Below, in pieces: positions 1-8,733 of a DNA stretch of 64,000 nucleotides. The stretch covers positions 124,001 to 188,000 of the forward strand of contig NZ_AP024845.1 of assembly GCF_020892095.1 (NCBI RefSeq). The letters are read 5' to 3'. Under the pieces are notes generated by a model. It saw only the letters and a list, made by a program, of their open reading frames with translations, had not been told where the DNA came from and ran no database searches. This DNA comes from Claveliimonas bilis. GTDB lineage: Bacteria > Bacillota > Clostridia > Lachnospirales > Lachnospiraceae. Position numbers and translations under genes: made by a program. Numbering within the stretch: the first letter of the stretch is position 1; every line of letters starts with the position of its first letter.

Positions 1-1399
1 AAACCGGCACAAGCCACGCTCCGTCGGGATTCTCAAATGCCGGGACATTTGCTCCGCGAAGCTGGACATCTTTAATCTCATAATAATAGATATCTCCATA
101 GTCCTCCTCCCCATACTTTGCCAGAGAAACATACAGTAGATGATCATATAATTTTTCTTTTATTTCATCAAAAGATAATAATTCAGTATTCTCTGCTATC
201 GTCCCTACCTTTTGGGAAAGATTATCCCATTCAAACTGCATGATCCCTTCCCCGGTCACAATAATACGAATTTGCTCCGTAGCAAAAGGAGGGGCATAAA
301 CTTCTTCCGGCAGATCATTAAAAGGCTGCTGAAACGGCTGTTCATATCCTGCAAGCTCTCCCGCCTTCCGATTGTAATAAATGGAGAATCCGTAATCTGT
401 GATTCCCTCATCCTGATTCACGCCTGCCATACTCTCACCCTCTGCATTTCCAACCGTCCTGCAGCATCCCGTCATCGTGTAATCATTAAGTCCGAGATCT
501 TCTAATACTTTTCCGCACATCGCAACTGCTTCTTCCTCCGAAATTGTAAAACGGTCTGTATCGTTCATCTCTGTTTCTATCCACTGAAGATATTCCAGAT
601 AGTTTTGACCGATCTGCAAAAGCTCACAGTTTTTCAATTTTTTTGCCAATTCTTTTTCGTCTATAAAATTCCCCTGCTGAAAAAGAAAATTTGTGGTACT
701 TCCAACGTCCTCATCATAGTCGATCGCATAAATCAATGGATCCGTTTTCTTCCCGCAATCTACCCTTGCCCGAAATCCGATCTTCTCATCTGTATCAAAA
801 TAAAATTTACTGTATCTCGGTGCTATAGAACCGCTCTTTGTCTGTATCCGTTCGTACTCTGTCTGGCATGGCTTATCAAGTTTCACCTCCACAGACTCTT
901 TGCTCTCTTTTGGCGGCGCATCCTGCAACAGTTCATCAATTTGGCCTGTTTTGGCATCTATGATCTCCTGATCGTCAAATCCCCACTCTCCTTTGCCTTG
1001 CTGGAGAATTTCCTTTTCTTCCTCAAGGCGCGCTTTGCTCATCTCCGGCTCCTTATACAGCGGATTTCCGTCCGAAAAATACTCACAAAGCTGCTCCAGC
1101 AGTTCCCCTGTCATATGCTGCACTTCCAACTCATATACCGGTGCATTATAAATCTGAGGAAGATTGATCTGACAGTCCGCCTTGATGGATACTGCTATGT
1201 TTCCTTTTTCTACCGATTCCTGCCACTGATCTGGCGCTCCAAAGTCCTTGGGTATTTGCGACTCCTTTGGAAGAATACTGTCCTTTGGCAGTCCCTTAGA
1301 CTTATCAAGCACAATCTCCTCTTCCGGAGTCTCTTGACAGGCAGCTAAAGATAATACCATACATAAAACGCAGCAAATGGATAATATCTTTCTTTTCAT
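1..1399 (-). CDS. DUF6034-like lipoprotein, C-terminus outside window
   Basis: The reading frame stays open from an ATG at 1399 to the window edge (466 codons), so the 3' end is not seen. GGAGG lies 8 nt before the ATG. The N-terminus is a lipoprotein signal: MKRK, a hydrophobic stretch, then the lipobox LAAC with the lipidated Cys at about residue 21. The mature part is acidic and shows no enzyme motif I can name. A stretch around residues 75-110 (NIAVSIKADCQINLPQIYN...) resembles the DUF6034 family of clostridial lipoproteins, which have no known function. The protein would be anchored on the outer face of the membrane. The family name is from memory of the pattern and is tentative; the lipoprotein call is firm. 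Forward-strand reading frames over this stretch are shadows. Confidence 0.75.
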   Translation of the reverse strand, partial: MKRKILSICCVLCMVLSLAACQETPEEEIVLDKSKGLPKDSILPKESQIPKDFGAPDQWQESVEKGNIAVSIKADCQINLPQIYNAPVYELEVQHMTGELLEQLCEYFSDGNPLYKEPEMSKARLEEEKEILQQGKGEWGFDDQEIIDAKTGQIDELLQDAPPKESKESVEVKLDKPCQTEYERIQTKSGSIAPRYSKFYFDTDEKIGFRARVDCGKKTDPLIYAIDYDEDVGSTTNFLFQQGNFIDEKELAKKLKNCELLQIGQNYLEYLQWIETEMNDTDRFTISEEEAVAMCGKVLEDLGLNDYTMTGCCRTVGNAEGESMAGVNQDEGITDYGFSIYYNRKAGELAGYEQPFQQPFNDLPEEVYAPPFATEQIRIIVTGEGIMQFEWDNLSQKVGTIAENTELLSFDEIKEKLYDHLLYVSLAKYGEEDYGDIYYYEIKDVQLRGANVPAFENPDGAWLVPV

Positions 1400-1584
1400 A
1401 CATTTATCCTCCACACCCATATCTTCTTCCTTTTACAGGACTATTTATATATTGTATTGTTGATATTATTATAAGATAAATTATCAGTATATTCAATCAT
1501 ATGTTAATCTGTTTTTTGAATTTTCCAACTCTCTTACAAATAAAAAACAGCAGTACCCATAAGATACTGCTGCACACATTTTTC

Positions 1585-1845
1585 TTAAATATCATAATGA
1601 TACCTACAAGCCAGAATGTAAACATTATTTTCATCTATTCTATATACCAACCTGTCAGTGTCATTTATTCTTCTGCTCCAGAATCCAGACAGATTTCCAA
1701 CCAACGGCTCTGGTTTTCCTATGCCTGTATTCCCATTTCTTGATATGTCATCCAGAAGGCGATTTATTTTCTTCAATGTTTTCCGGTCTTCCGTCTGCCA
1801 ATATATATAGTCTTTCCATCCATTTTCTGTAAAAACTTTATTCAT
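1585..1845 (-). CDS. yoeB: YoeB/Txe-family toxin (mRNA interferase)
   Basis: This 86-residue protein has the YoeB pattern: an N-terminal TENGWKDYIYWQ, central KINRLLDDI and GKPEPL, and the C-terminal motif RRINDTDRLVYRI...ACRYHYDI with the family's catalytic His/Tyr. YoeB toxins are ribosome-dependent mRNA endonucleases that block translation. The chosen ATG lies inside the end of the antitoxin gene (ATGAATAA, 8-nt overlap), the usual arrangement for translational coupling. A longer start four codons upstream is possible but less typical of the family. It is a full-length family member with nothing broken. Confidence 0.93.
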   Translation of the reverse strand: MNKVFTENGWKDYIYWQTEDRKTLKKINRLLDDISRNGNTGIGKPEPLVGNLSGFWSRRINDTDRLVYRIDENNVYILACRYHYDI

Positions 1846-2101
1846 CGCCCGCCTCATCCAGATTGTGCATGGAAACCATTCCCTGTTCTAATTGTTTCTT
1901 AGACTCCATCAGCCAGTCATAATTTGTCTTATTCCCGACAAGATGCAGATTTTCCATCATATTGTTATAAGATTCTTCCGAAATCATAACCACATTTTTA
2001 TTGTTTTTTCTGGTTACGATCAGCGTTTCATAATCATCTGTAACTTTATCCATACAGCTTTTCATATTTTCTCTAAGCATAGTATAATTAACAGCCAACA
2101 T
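1838..2101 (-). CDS. yefM: YefM/Phd-family antitoxin
   Basis: The 87-residue product begins MLAVNYTMLRENMKSCMDKV and continues with LIVTRKNNKNVVMISEESYNNM, the typical YefM/Phd fold that binds DNA and, through its C-terminal tail, neutralises YoeB. GGAGGT lies 7 nt before the ATG at 2101; a GTG three codons upstream would put the start on top of this site. It is the first gene of a two-gene operon and likely represses it with the toxin as co-repressor, through the palindromes described just upstream. Confidence 0.93.
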   Translation of the reverse strand: MLAVNYTMLRENMKSCMDKVTDDYETLIVTRKNNKNVVMISEESYNNMMENLHLVGNKTNYDWLMESKKQLEQGMVSMHNLDEAGDE

Positions 2102-2138
2102 ATATCGCACCTCCAGACATACTGTTTTCTGTATTTAC

Positions 2139-2167
2139 ATTATAACGTACAATATTTTGTACGTCAA
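2139..2167 (-). promoter_or_regulatory. yefM-yoeB promoter
   Basis: On the minus strand TTGACG (2162-2167) and TATAAT (2139-2144) are separated by exactly 17 nt, a near-consensus vegetative promoter about 40 nt before the antitoxin start. The spacer is almost wholly an inverted repeat, so a bound repressor would cover the promoter. Confidence 0.85.
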
Positions 2168-2192
2168 TTCTCTTAGTACAATTATATGTACT
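2146..2192. promoter_or_regulatory. Two palindromic operators for YefM-YoeB
   Basis: Two inverted repeats sit in and above the promoter. At 2146-2163 the arms are CGTACAA and TTGTACG with a 4-nt centre, lying between the -35 and -10 boxes. At 2175-2192 the arms are AGTACA and TGTACT with a 6-nt centre. Both contain the TGTAC/GTACA half-site. The E. coli YefM-YoeB operator is known to use TGTACA hexamers, so autoregulation by the same kind of contact is a well-supported inference. Confidence 0.75.
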
Positions 2193-2242
2193 CATCTGCT
2201 CTTCTATTCTAAATAATTTTCATTTTTCAAAATTCAGCTGTT

Positions 2243-3442
2243 TCAAGCCGCCTCGAACTGTATCTTAATGGGGCAGATCTCCGCTTTCGTTCCAACCCGC
2301 ATATTCGGCCCGAACAGTCCTACGCCGGAAGTCACGATATTGTGCATGTCACCTTTCTTAAGATAACCGCACGGATTTTCCCACAGGAAATCCATGACAA
2401 GATTGCCGGGGAACATCTGCCCGTCGTGGGTATGTCCGCACAGATCTACATCCACGCCGGCCTCGGATAATTCTCCAAGCTGGCTTGGCTCATGGTCTAT
2501 CACAAGGATCGGTTTATCCTGATCCATATCTTTTGTAATCTCCTCTGGCTTGGCCCGCCTGGTAATTCCTCTTCCCGGGCGCTTTTCATCCGGACGCCCA
2601 TAGAGATAGAAGCTGTTGTCGATCAGCACTCCCTCATCCCTAAGAAGAGTGATTCCTGCTTTTTCAAGAAGCTCGTCCATCCTGGGATCACTGGCTTTTT
2701 CTCCTTCCCTGCTTCCGAAAGTAAAGCCTGCCAGGATCTTTTCCTGAATATCATGATTCCCATAGCAGGCAAACACACCATATTTACTCTTGATTCCTTT
2801 CAAAATGGAAATCAATCTTTCCGGATCGTCCAGCGCCTCATATTCGTTGTCAAAAATATCTCCCGCTATCACAACCAGATCCGGGTTTTGTGCATTGACT
2901 TTCTCTGTCATCTGTTCCATCTGACGGCATCCGATATTATAGCCCAAATGCAGGTCTGCAAGAAGCACCACATTCAGTTCATCCAGATTGCCTCCGTTCT
3001 TTTTTACGGTAATCTCATACTCTGTTGTCCGTATGATTCTGGCATTCACTACCCCCCAGACAGAAACGGCCATAATGATAAGAAGGGCCGCTCCTCCTCC
3101 AACGGCCAGCGTCCTGCGGGAGCGAAGTTTATCCTGATCGATCCTCTTTACCCGCCGCAGGATCAATCGTATCACATCTGCAATGACAACTGCCAAAACC
3201 GCATACAAAAGTACGCCGAGCCAGTAATTTCCCAGTGATTTGAAAAATCTCTGCAGATTGCCCGCCGGAAGAAGGAAGCCGATCAAAAGGGAAGAGGCCA
3301 GGATAAAATAAATCACGGCCATCCCTGCTTTCATCCATTTCTTCTGAAAGAAGTGATGGCAGGCCCCCATCCAGCGGAGCAGCCAGCGAAATAAGTATAG
3401 ATTAACCAGTATATAAATTGGGGATAAATAGATTGCAAGCAT
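2243..3442 (-). CDS. Membrane-anchored metallophosphoesterase, YkuE-like
   Basis: The 399-residue protein starts with three or four hydrophobic segments (roughly residues 1-25, 38-62, 72-92 and 112-130), followed by a calcineurin-like phosphoesterase domain. The metal-binding motifs are in order: ADLHLG (about 162), GDIFDN (about 194), GNHD (about 227), then DHEPSQ and GHTHDGQMFP near 315-345. The domain therefore lies at a membrane surface. Relatives hydrolyse phosphodiesters or phospholipid headgroups, but the substrate cannot be read here. The start overlaps the end of the upstream gene by 41 nt and has AGGAGA about 10 nt before it. It is the last gene of the leftward run that begins at rplS. 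Confidence 0.88.
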   Translation of the reverse strand: MLAIYLSPIYILVNLYLFRWLLRWMGACHHFFQKKWMKAGMAVIYFILASSLLIGFLLPAGNLQRFFKSLGNYWLGVLLYAVLAVVIADVIRLILRRVKRIDQDKLRSRRTLAVGGGAALLIIMAVSVWGVVNARIIRTTEYEITVKKNGGNLDELNVVLLADLHLGYNIGCRQMEQMTEKVNAQNPDLVVIAGDIFDNEYEALDDPERLISILKGIKSKYGVFACYGNHDIQEKILAGFTFGSREGEKASDPRMDELLEKAGITLLRDEGVLIDNSFYLYGRPDEKRPGRGITRRAKPEEITKDMDQDKPILVIDHEPSQLGELSEAGVDVDLCGHTHDGQMFPGNLVMDFLWENPCGYLKKGDMHNIVTSGVGLFGPNMRVGTKAEICPIKIQFEAA

Positions 3443-5309
3443 ATGTATTATTCTCCTGTATATGTATGTAAATCTTGTTTTCCTGATTCCAGTTATCTGT
3501 TACCACTCTACTTTCATAATCCGTAATTCCCTTTCCGGTATTTGGATATTTCATAGAATAAACGGTATCTGCCGCAAAGATCACTGTGAGCACCACACAG
3601 AAGGGGGCCAAAATCTGAAGAGGTATCTTCTGGATCGCATTGTCCAAAAGAGGCGCCAGGACATAGACCAGACCTATACCCCCAATTCCGAATACAAGAA
3701 GTCCCTCTGCGCAGATCCTCCCGTGCAGATTCAGAAAATATCCGCTGTAATCCCACCATCTTTCCCCGTTGTGAGCCATTTCCAGATAATAGGAGGAAAA
3801 ATATTCCACTGTTCCGCAGAGAAGAATAATTCCCACAAATTCTGCCAACGGCCTGTTTCTGATCTTGTTCAGCAGTAAGAGAATGAGAACCCCTCCGCCC
3901 CCGTAAATCGGCAGCCATGGTCCGTGAAGGACTCCTCTGTTCACAAATTCTCCGTCCTGCACCAGGTGAAGGCTGACCTCCCACAGCCATCCCATGAAGG
4001 AAAAGACAAAAAATAAAACAATGACAGACCACACCGAATAATGACGGAGATAATGGATCATTTCCACCTTTTTTCGCTTTTCTTGCTCCGGAAGCGCTGA
4101 CAATCGGCTGGGATATGACTTTCTGTCCACTGCGTCTTTTAAAAACTGCATTCGCATATGAAGAGCCTGTGTCTCCTCATATTCTCTTTCTTCTTTTGTA
4201 TTTGTCAGCAGGATACCCAGATAATCAGCAAAGAATTTTCGGATCCCCTTCAATTTCCTTCCATCTCTTTTCGGTCTTACCAGCGCTGAGATCACATCTT
4301 CATAGGCAAGATAGATCATCTCATCTTCTGCCTTTTCAAAAAGATAAGTATCATTCAAATACTGACTTCCCTTTATACGGGCCTTTTTTGCTTCCTCCCG
4401 AAGCTGTGCATAGTATTCACTGAAGGAAGCTGCCCGGTAAGGATTAGAGTAAAATATCTCAGACAGCCCTGCTGTCGCCGCTCCCAAAAATGTCCACGGC
4501 AAAAAAGAAAGCTCATAGACAAAGCATTCCCATTTATGTCCCTTCATCATCCTTCTGGAAAGACGAATCGCCTCCCTGGAGGAAATATCCGGATTCTCCG
4601 CCACAATATAGGACACCAGGTAATAGGAATAATATTTGATAATTCCTCCGATAATTGTAAAGGACCACAGGAACTGAAAAAAGGCGGTCAAAAACATGGT
4701 ACAGCATGCTTTTACCCACTTTTTCACCCGCAGCAAAAACAGGCACCTTTGAAAAGGTATCGTTTCATAAATCCGCCCTTCCAGAAAAATTCTCCTGGCA
4801 ATCACGGATACAACATTAGTTATGAAAAACCAGACAGAAAACAGAAATGCAATTCCAAAAAGTACCAAAACCAAAATTGCCGCACTCTCTGATCCCAGCA
4901 GCGAATGAAGCGCGCCCACTAAAAAGACCAGCGCTGATCCTGATGTAATATTGTTTACAATACCCGCAAACACTCCCCGGGTTCTTCCAAATACCGGATT
5001 CCCCTCCAGGGATCTTTCTTTCTCCTCTTCCTTGATCTGACTGGAGAGCTCCTGCCCGCCTTCCTGATCGCCCGCCAGCAGATCTGCAATAACATCGATC
5101 AGCCCGTCGCTGTTTGCGCCGATTCTCGTCAGTCGCTCTTCATCCTCTATGCGGTATACTTCCTCTGCCGGAGTGATATCCAGCACATTGAGAGAAGAGG
5201 AAAATTCCACTCCCATATATGCCATGATAAGACATACTGCCACATAGAGAATATAGTGCTTTTTCACAGCCTTTTTGGCCTTCCTTTTCATCTCTTTTCT
5301 TGTCGTCAT
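3402..5309 (-). CDS. DUF975 plus CmpB-type putative ABC-transporter membrane protein
   Basis: This 635-residue multi-pass protein has two parts. The N-terminal half looks like DUF975: a basic start MTTRKEMKRKAKKAVKKHY, a first membrane segment, and after a charged insert several more spans with the pattern ISSREAIRLSRRMMKGHKWECFVYELSF. The C-terminal 200 residues match the ABC_trans_CmpB family (FSFMGWLWEVSLHLVQDGEFVNRGVLHGPWLPIYG and FFSSYYLEMAHNGERWWDYSGYFLNLHGRICAEG). CmpB proteins are called type IV ABC permeases, but transport is not shown and no ATPase gene is adjacent. It follows mscS with a 6-nt gap. Confidence 0.78.
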   Translation of the reverse strand: MTTRKEMKRKAKKAVKKHYILYVAVCLIMAYMGVEFSSSLNVLDITPAEEVYRIEDEERLTRIGANSDGLIDVIADLLAGDQEGGQELSSQIKEEEKERSLEGNPVFGRTRGVFAGIVNNITSGSALVFLVGALHSLLGSESAAILVLVLFGIAFLFSVWFFITNVVSVIARRIFLEGRIYETIPFQRCLFLLRVKKWVKACCTMFLTAFFQFLWSFTIIGGIIKYYSYYLVSYIVAENPDISSREAIRLSRRMMKGHKWECFVYELSFLPWTFLGAATAGLSEIFYSNPYRAASFSEYYAQLREEAKKARIKGSQYLNDTYLFEKAEDEMIYLAYEDVISALVRPKRDGRKLKGIRKFFADYLGILLTNTKEEREYEETQALHMRMQFLKDAVDRKSYPSRLSALPEQEKRKKVEMIHYLRHYSVWSVIVLFFVFSFMGWLWEVSLHLVQDGEFVNRGVLHGPWLPIYGGGGVLILLLLNKIRNRPLAEFVGIILLCGTVEYFSSYYLEMAHNGERWWDYSGYFLNLHGRICAEGLLVFGIGGIGLVYVLAPLLDNAIQKIPLQILAPFCVVLTVIFAADTVYSMKYPNTGKGITDYESRVVTDNWNQENKIYIHIQENNTYACNLFIPNLYTG

Positions 5310-5315
5310 CTGTTT

Positions 5316-6191
5316 TTATCCCTCATCAGTACTCTTATGCACCATAATCTGCGGGTAAGGAATGACGATTCCTTCCCGGTCAAAACTAAGTTTAATATCT
5401 TCTAAAAATTTCCACCGTACTTTCCAGTATTCATCCATGCCTGTCCATGCCCTGACGCCCAGACGTACTCCGCTGGCTCCCAGTTCATCCACGAACACAT
5501 TCCTCTCTTTATCCTTCATGATTTCCGGTGTGTTCTCCAGCAGATTTTCAAGAATATCCTTGGCTTTGCGAAGATCAGATTCATAAGAAATCTCTATTCG
5601 AAGATCCAGCTGCCTTTCGTCCCTCGCTGTCACATTCGTCAGACTATTGTTGGTCAGCATACCGTTCGGCACAACAATGGTTTTATTATCAACCGTTGTC
5701 AGCTTCGTATAAAAAAGCTGGATTTCCTTTACCGTACCTTCATTCTTATTGTTATCCTCAATAATATAATCTCCTACCACAAAAGGACGAAGCGTCAGGA
5801 TCAGCACGCCTCCCGCAAAATTGGAGATCACGCCCTGCAGTGCGAGGCTGACTGCCACGCCTGCCGCCGCCAGGATGGTTGTAATAGAAGAAAGATTTAC
5901 GCCAAAACTGGTAATGATCAGGATGACCAGCACCGAGTACAGCCCGAATTTAATGATGGAATCGGTAAACTGCTGTACTCCCTTGTCCGCATGGGACCGT
6001 TCAAATGCTTTTCCTGTCAGCCTTCGCACCATCCGGATCACACATTTTCCTATTACAAATACAAGAATTGCCAGAATAATTTTGATCCCAAATCCGATCA
6101 GATCCGGAATATGGTCCTGAGCATATTGAATAAAAAGGTTTACATTTTCCACTGTTTCTTCTGTTGTCTGTGCAATTTCTTCTGTATCCAT
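5316..6191 (-). CDS. Small-conductance mechanosensitive channel (MscS family)
   Basis: The 291-residue protein has membrane segments near residues 27-48, 70-92 and 97-125. The last is the pore-lining helix with the Gly/Ala pattern AAAGVAVSLALQGVISNFAGGVLIL. The beta domain follows with FVVGDYI and the MscS signature VPNGMLTNNSLTNVTARDERQLDLRIEISY. MscS channels open under membrane tension to release solutes during osmotic downshock. A short acidic N-terminal tail precedes the first helix. It lies in the leftward run, 12 nt after pgeF. Confidence 0.93.
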   Translation of the reverse strand: MDTEEIAQTTEETVENVNLFIQYAQDHIPDLIGFGIKIILAILVFVIGKCVIRMVRRLTGKAFERSHADKGVQQFTDSIIKFGLYSVLVILIITSFGVNLSSITTILAAAGVAVSLALQGVISNFAGGVLILTLRPFVVGDYIIEDNNKNEGTVKEIQLFYTKLTTVDNKTIVVPNGMLTNNSLTNVTARDERQLDLRIEISYESDLRKAKDILENLLENTPEIMKDKERNVFVDELGASGVRLGVRAWTGMDEYWKVRWKFLEDIKLSFDREGIVIPYPQIMVHKSTDEG

Positions 6192-6203
6192 CTTTCTGCC
6201 TCC

Positions 6204-7046
6204 TTATTCTTTATCCTTCAGTGCAAGAAATGCACACAAATTCCCTCTGTTCCATCCCTGGACTCTGTGTGAAAATAAAATCTTCGGATTGCAGCAGGTA
6301 CACACATTTGTCACTGCAATATGTTCCGGAAGCACGCCTGCCTCCTGAAGATTGATCTCATTTGCCTTCCACAGATCAAGCTGAAATTTCCCGTTTTCTT
6401 TTTTATAAAATAAATCTTTCCAGTCTTCCTCCCGAAAAGCCTCTTTAAAACGGCTGGTCACATCTTCGCTTACCTCATAGCAGTCCTGGCAGATAGAAGG
6501 TCCAACCGCCGCTATGATATCTTCCGGCCTTGTTCCAAAGCATTCCTTCATTTTTTCCACAGTAGCTGCCGCCATCTTTCCTACGGTTCCCCGCCATCCC
6601 GAATGGCTAAGTCCGATCGCCCGTTTTACCGGATCCACAAAATACAAAGGCACGCAGTCAGCATAAAACGTCACCAGGCAAATGCCGGGACTGTTTGTCA
6701 CAAGGCCGTCTGTCTCTTTAAGCGTACTTCCTGCATCCTTTCCAGATACAACAGCAACATTGGTTGTATGGGTCTGCTGTGTATAGACCATCTTCTCCTT
6801 TTCCACACCGATAGCCCGGGCAATCCTCTTTGTATTTTCCTCTACTGCTTCCGGATTGTCTCCCCTGCTTAAGCTCAAATTCATAGAGGAATACCCGCCT
6901 TCACTTACACCGCCAAGCCGGGTAGAAAAGCCATGAGAGACGATACCGGTATTTTCCAGAATCGGATAGGAAAGAAATGGTACTCCCTCTTTTACCTTTT
7001 CTTCTATTACATGGTCATTATTTTTATAAATCAATCCAATACTCAT
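6204..7046 (-). CDS. pgeF: Multicopper-oxidase-fold purine nucleoside enzyme, PgeF/YfiH family
   Basis: Family motifs are clear: HGFSTRLGGVSEGGYSSMNLS near the N-terminus, TYADCVPLYFVDPVKRAIGLSHSGWRGTVGKM and VGPSICQDCYEV, with the Cys/His ligands used by this fold. Members (YfiH, YlmD, human LACC1) act on purine nucleosides or remove miscoupled peptidoglycan precursors; they were formerly called laccase-domain proteins. The ATG at 7046 has AGGA 7 nt upstream and gives 280 residues, near family length. In-frame starts at 7085 (ATG) or 7097 (TTG) would add 13-17 residues of low-complexity sequence. It is followed by mscS and preceded by yraN with only 2-50 nt between. Confidence 0.88.
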   Translation of the reverse strand: MSIGLIYKNNDHVIEEKVKEGVPFLSYPILENTGIVSHGFSTRLGGVSEGGYSSMNLSLSRGDNPEAVEENTKRIARAIGVEKEKMVYTQQTHTTNVAVVSGKDAGSTLKETDGLVTNSPGICLVTFYADCVPLYFVDPVKRAIGLSHSGWRGTVGKMAAATVEKMKECFGTRPEDIIAAVGPSICQDCYEVSEDVTSRFKEAFREEDWKDLFYKKENGKFQLDLWKANEINLQEAGVLPEHIAVTNVCTCCNPKILFSHRVQGWNRGNLCAFLALKDKE

Positions 7047-7099
7047 AGGCCCTTCCTCTCCTTCTATCACTTTATCATCCGTCATCTTATCCTGCAAGC

Positions 7100-7471
7100 T
7101 TACTCCATATAGGGAAATGCATTGCGGATCAGTTCGATCTTTTCCCCGCTTCCGGTAATTCCCGCCACATCAAAACGGCAGGCTTCTCCATCCAGTCCTC
7201 TTTCCATAATATAAAACATGGCGCACCTGGAAATCGTCCGCTGTTTTTGCAGCGTCACCGCTTCCAGAGGTGTGCCTTTTTTATTGTCTTTCCTGTATTT
7301 CACTTCACAGAATACAAGGTATTCCCCATCCCTGGCTACAATATCAATTTCTCCTGCCCTGCATCTGTAATTGTATTCCAGGATTTTATAGCCTTGTTTC
7401 TCCAGGTATTCCCCTGCTTTTCTTTCATAAAACGACCCTGTTTGTCTTTGATTTTCTTCCCGCTTTCTCAT
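7100..7471 (-). CDS. yraN: YraN family (UPF0102) endonuclease-like protein
   Basis: The protein has the UPF0102 pattern: [51 protein letters not shown], a PD-(D/E)XK nuclease fold with the EID and EVK acidic/lysine residues. Its true role in bacteria is unsettled. I place the start at the ATG whose first bases overlap the rnhB stop (ATGA), giving 123 residues, the usual length. An in-frame ATG 14 codons upstream lies inside rnhB without a good ribosome site. The rnhB-yraN pairing is a standard arrangement. Confidence 0.9.
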   Translation of the reverse strand: MRKREENQRQTGSFYERKAGEYLEKQGYKILEYNYRCRAGEIDIVARDGEYLVFCEVKYRKDNKKGTPLEAVTLQKQRTISRCAMFYIMERGLDGEACRFDVAGITGSGEKIELIRNAFPYME

Positions 7472-8130
7472 TTCACAAAATTTCCGATAAAGCTTCGTCT
7501 GTGTATGACACATGGTCCCAGTGTCTTCAGCGCCTGGATATGCGCCTTTGTCCCATATCCTTTGTTGGATGCAAAGTCATATCCAGGAAAAATCTCCTCA
7601 TATTCCTTCATCATCCGATCCCTTGTCACCTTTGCGACAATGCTGGCTGCCGCGATGGAAATACTCTTGGCATCTCCCTTTACAATGGGGACCTGGGAAA
7701 TTTCCACACCAGGAATAGTCACCGCGTCATTCAGCAGAAGATCCGGGCGCACCTGAAGCTTATCGATAGCCATGCGCATCGCCTCATAAGTTGCCTGAAG
7801 AATATTGATCTCATCAATCCTGGCCGGACTGGCCATCCCTATGCCGACAGCAACTGCTTTTTCCATAATCTCATCATAGAGCGCTTCCCGCTTCTTCTCT
7901 GAAAGTTTCTTAGAATCATTCAGATATAAAATTTCTGTATCCCTGGGAAGAATGACCGCTCCTGCCACCACCGGGCCTGCAAGCGGACCTCTTCCCACCT
8001 CATCAATGCCGCATATGGCCAAGCAGGAAGCATACTGCTTTTCATATACGCTCATCGCTTCCAGGCGCTCCCGTTCTTTTGCAAGTCTGGCGGCCTGTTT
8101 TTCCATTCTTTCCCGCTCTTTTTTATTCAT
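7468..8130 (-). CDS. rnhB: Ribonuclease HII
   Basis: The 220-residue protein carries the RNase HII signature [22 protein letters not shown] with the first catalytic Asp-Glu pair, [13 protein letters not shown], and the later acidic residue in [10 protein letters not shown] followed by [21 protein letters not shown]. It cuts the RNA strand of RNA-DNA hybrids, including single misincorporated ribonucleotides. The first 30 residues are a charged, Arg/Glu-rich helix that is longer than in many homologues. It overlaps lepB upstream by 8 nt and yraN downstream by 4 nt. Confidence 0.97.
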   Translation of the reverse strand: MNKKERERMEKQAARLAKERERLEAMSVYEKQYASCLAICGIDEVGRGPLAGPVVAGAVILPRDTEILYLNDSKKLSEKKREALYDEIMEKAVAVGIGMASPARIDEINILQATYEAMRMAIDKLQVRPDLLLNDAVTIPGVEISQVPIVKGDAKSISIAAASIVAKVTRDRMMKEYEEIFPGYDFASNKGYGTKAHIQALKTLGPCVIHRRSFIGNFVK

Positions 8131-8692
8131 GACGGATCACTCCCATTTGGTCAAACGGATAGATTCTGACCCAGGCTCTTCCCAGCAGATCCTCCCGGTG
8201 CAGGATTCCTACACTTGGATCCCTGCTGTCCGAACTATGATTCCTGTTGTCTCCCAGAACAAAATATTCATCCGCTCCCAGGGTAATAGGCTCTGATGCA
8301 ATTCCTCCATCCGCCATAGGCTCCGCCCCATAAATATCACTTTCCAGAAGTTCTCCGTTAATATATACATATCCTCCTGTCACCTGCACCGTCTCGCCCG
8401 GCAGCCCGATGATCCTCTTGATATAATATGTATTTTCTTCATATTTATAAGGGAATACGATAATATCATATCGTTTGGGATCCCGGAACCGATAGGAAAT
8501 CTTGTCCACGATCAGGTTATCTCCATCACTTAACGTTGTCTCCATCGATGATCCGCTGACCCGCGTTCTCTGTCCTACGTAAGTAATAATCAGGTAAGTC
8601 AGCCCAATGATAATCAGTATATAGATGATCCAGCCCAGCAGTTCCCGGATAATTCCGTGTTCCTTCCGACGGCCTCTCCTATATCTAGCCAT
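8123..8692 (-). CDS. lepB: Signal peptidase I (first of two)
   Basis: The 189-residue type I signal peptidase has one membrane anchor near residues 17-38, the serine box [13 protein letters not shown] (catalytic Ser), the lysine box [14 protein letters not shown], and the C-terminal box [12 protein letters not shown]. It cleaves signal peptides on the outer face of the membrane. I prefer the ATG at 8692, which has AGAGGA 8 nt upstream; an upstream ATG at 8737 overlaps rbgA (ATGA) but has no usable ribosome site. A second signal peptidase gene lies on the other side of rbgA. Confidence 0.95.
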   Translation of the reverse strand: MARYRRGRRKEHGIIRELLGWIIYILIIIGLTYLIITYVGQRTRVSGSSMETTLSDGDNLIVDKISYRFRDPKRYDIIVFPYKYEENTYYIKRIIGLPGETVQVTGGYVYINGELLESDIYGAEPMADGGIASEPITLGADEYFVLGDNRNHSSDSRDPSVGILHREDLLGRAWVRIYPFDQMGVIRHE

Positions 8693-8733
8693 ATGTTTAT
8701 CCTCTTTTCCTGTCGCATTCTGTCTTGATTTTA

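Noticed and set aside
605-1348. Long forward-strand open frame of 247 codons
   Set aside because: It lies antisense to an intact lipoprotein gene with signal peptide and ribosome site; its composition is that of a shadow frame.
2492-3238. Forward-strand frame of 248 codons
   Set aside because: Antisense shadow of the metallophosphoesterase gene.
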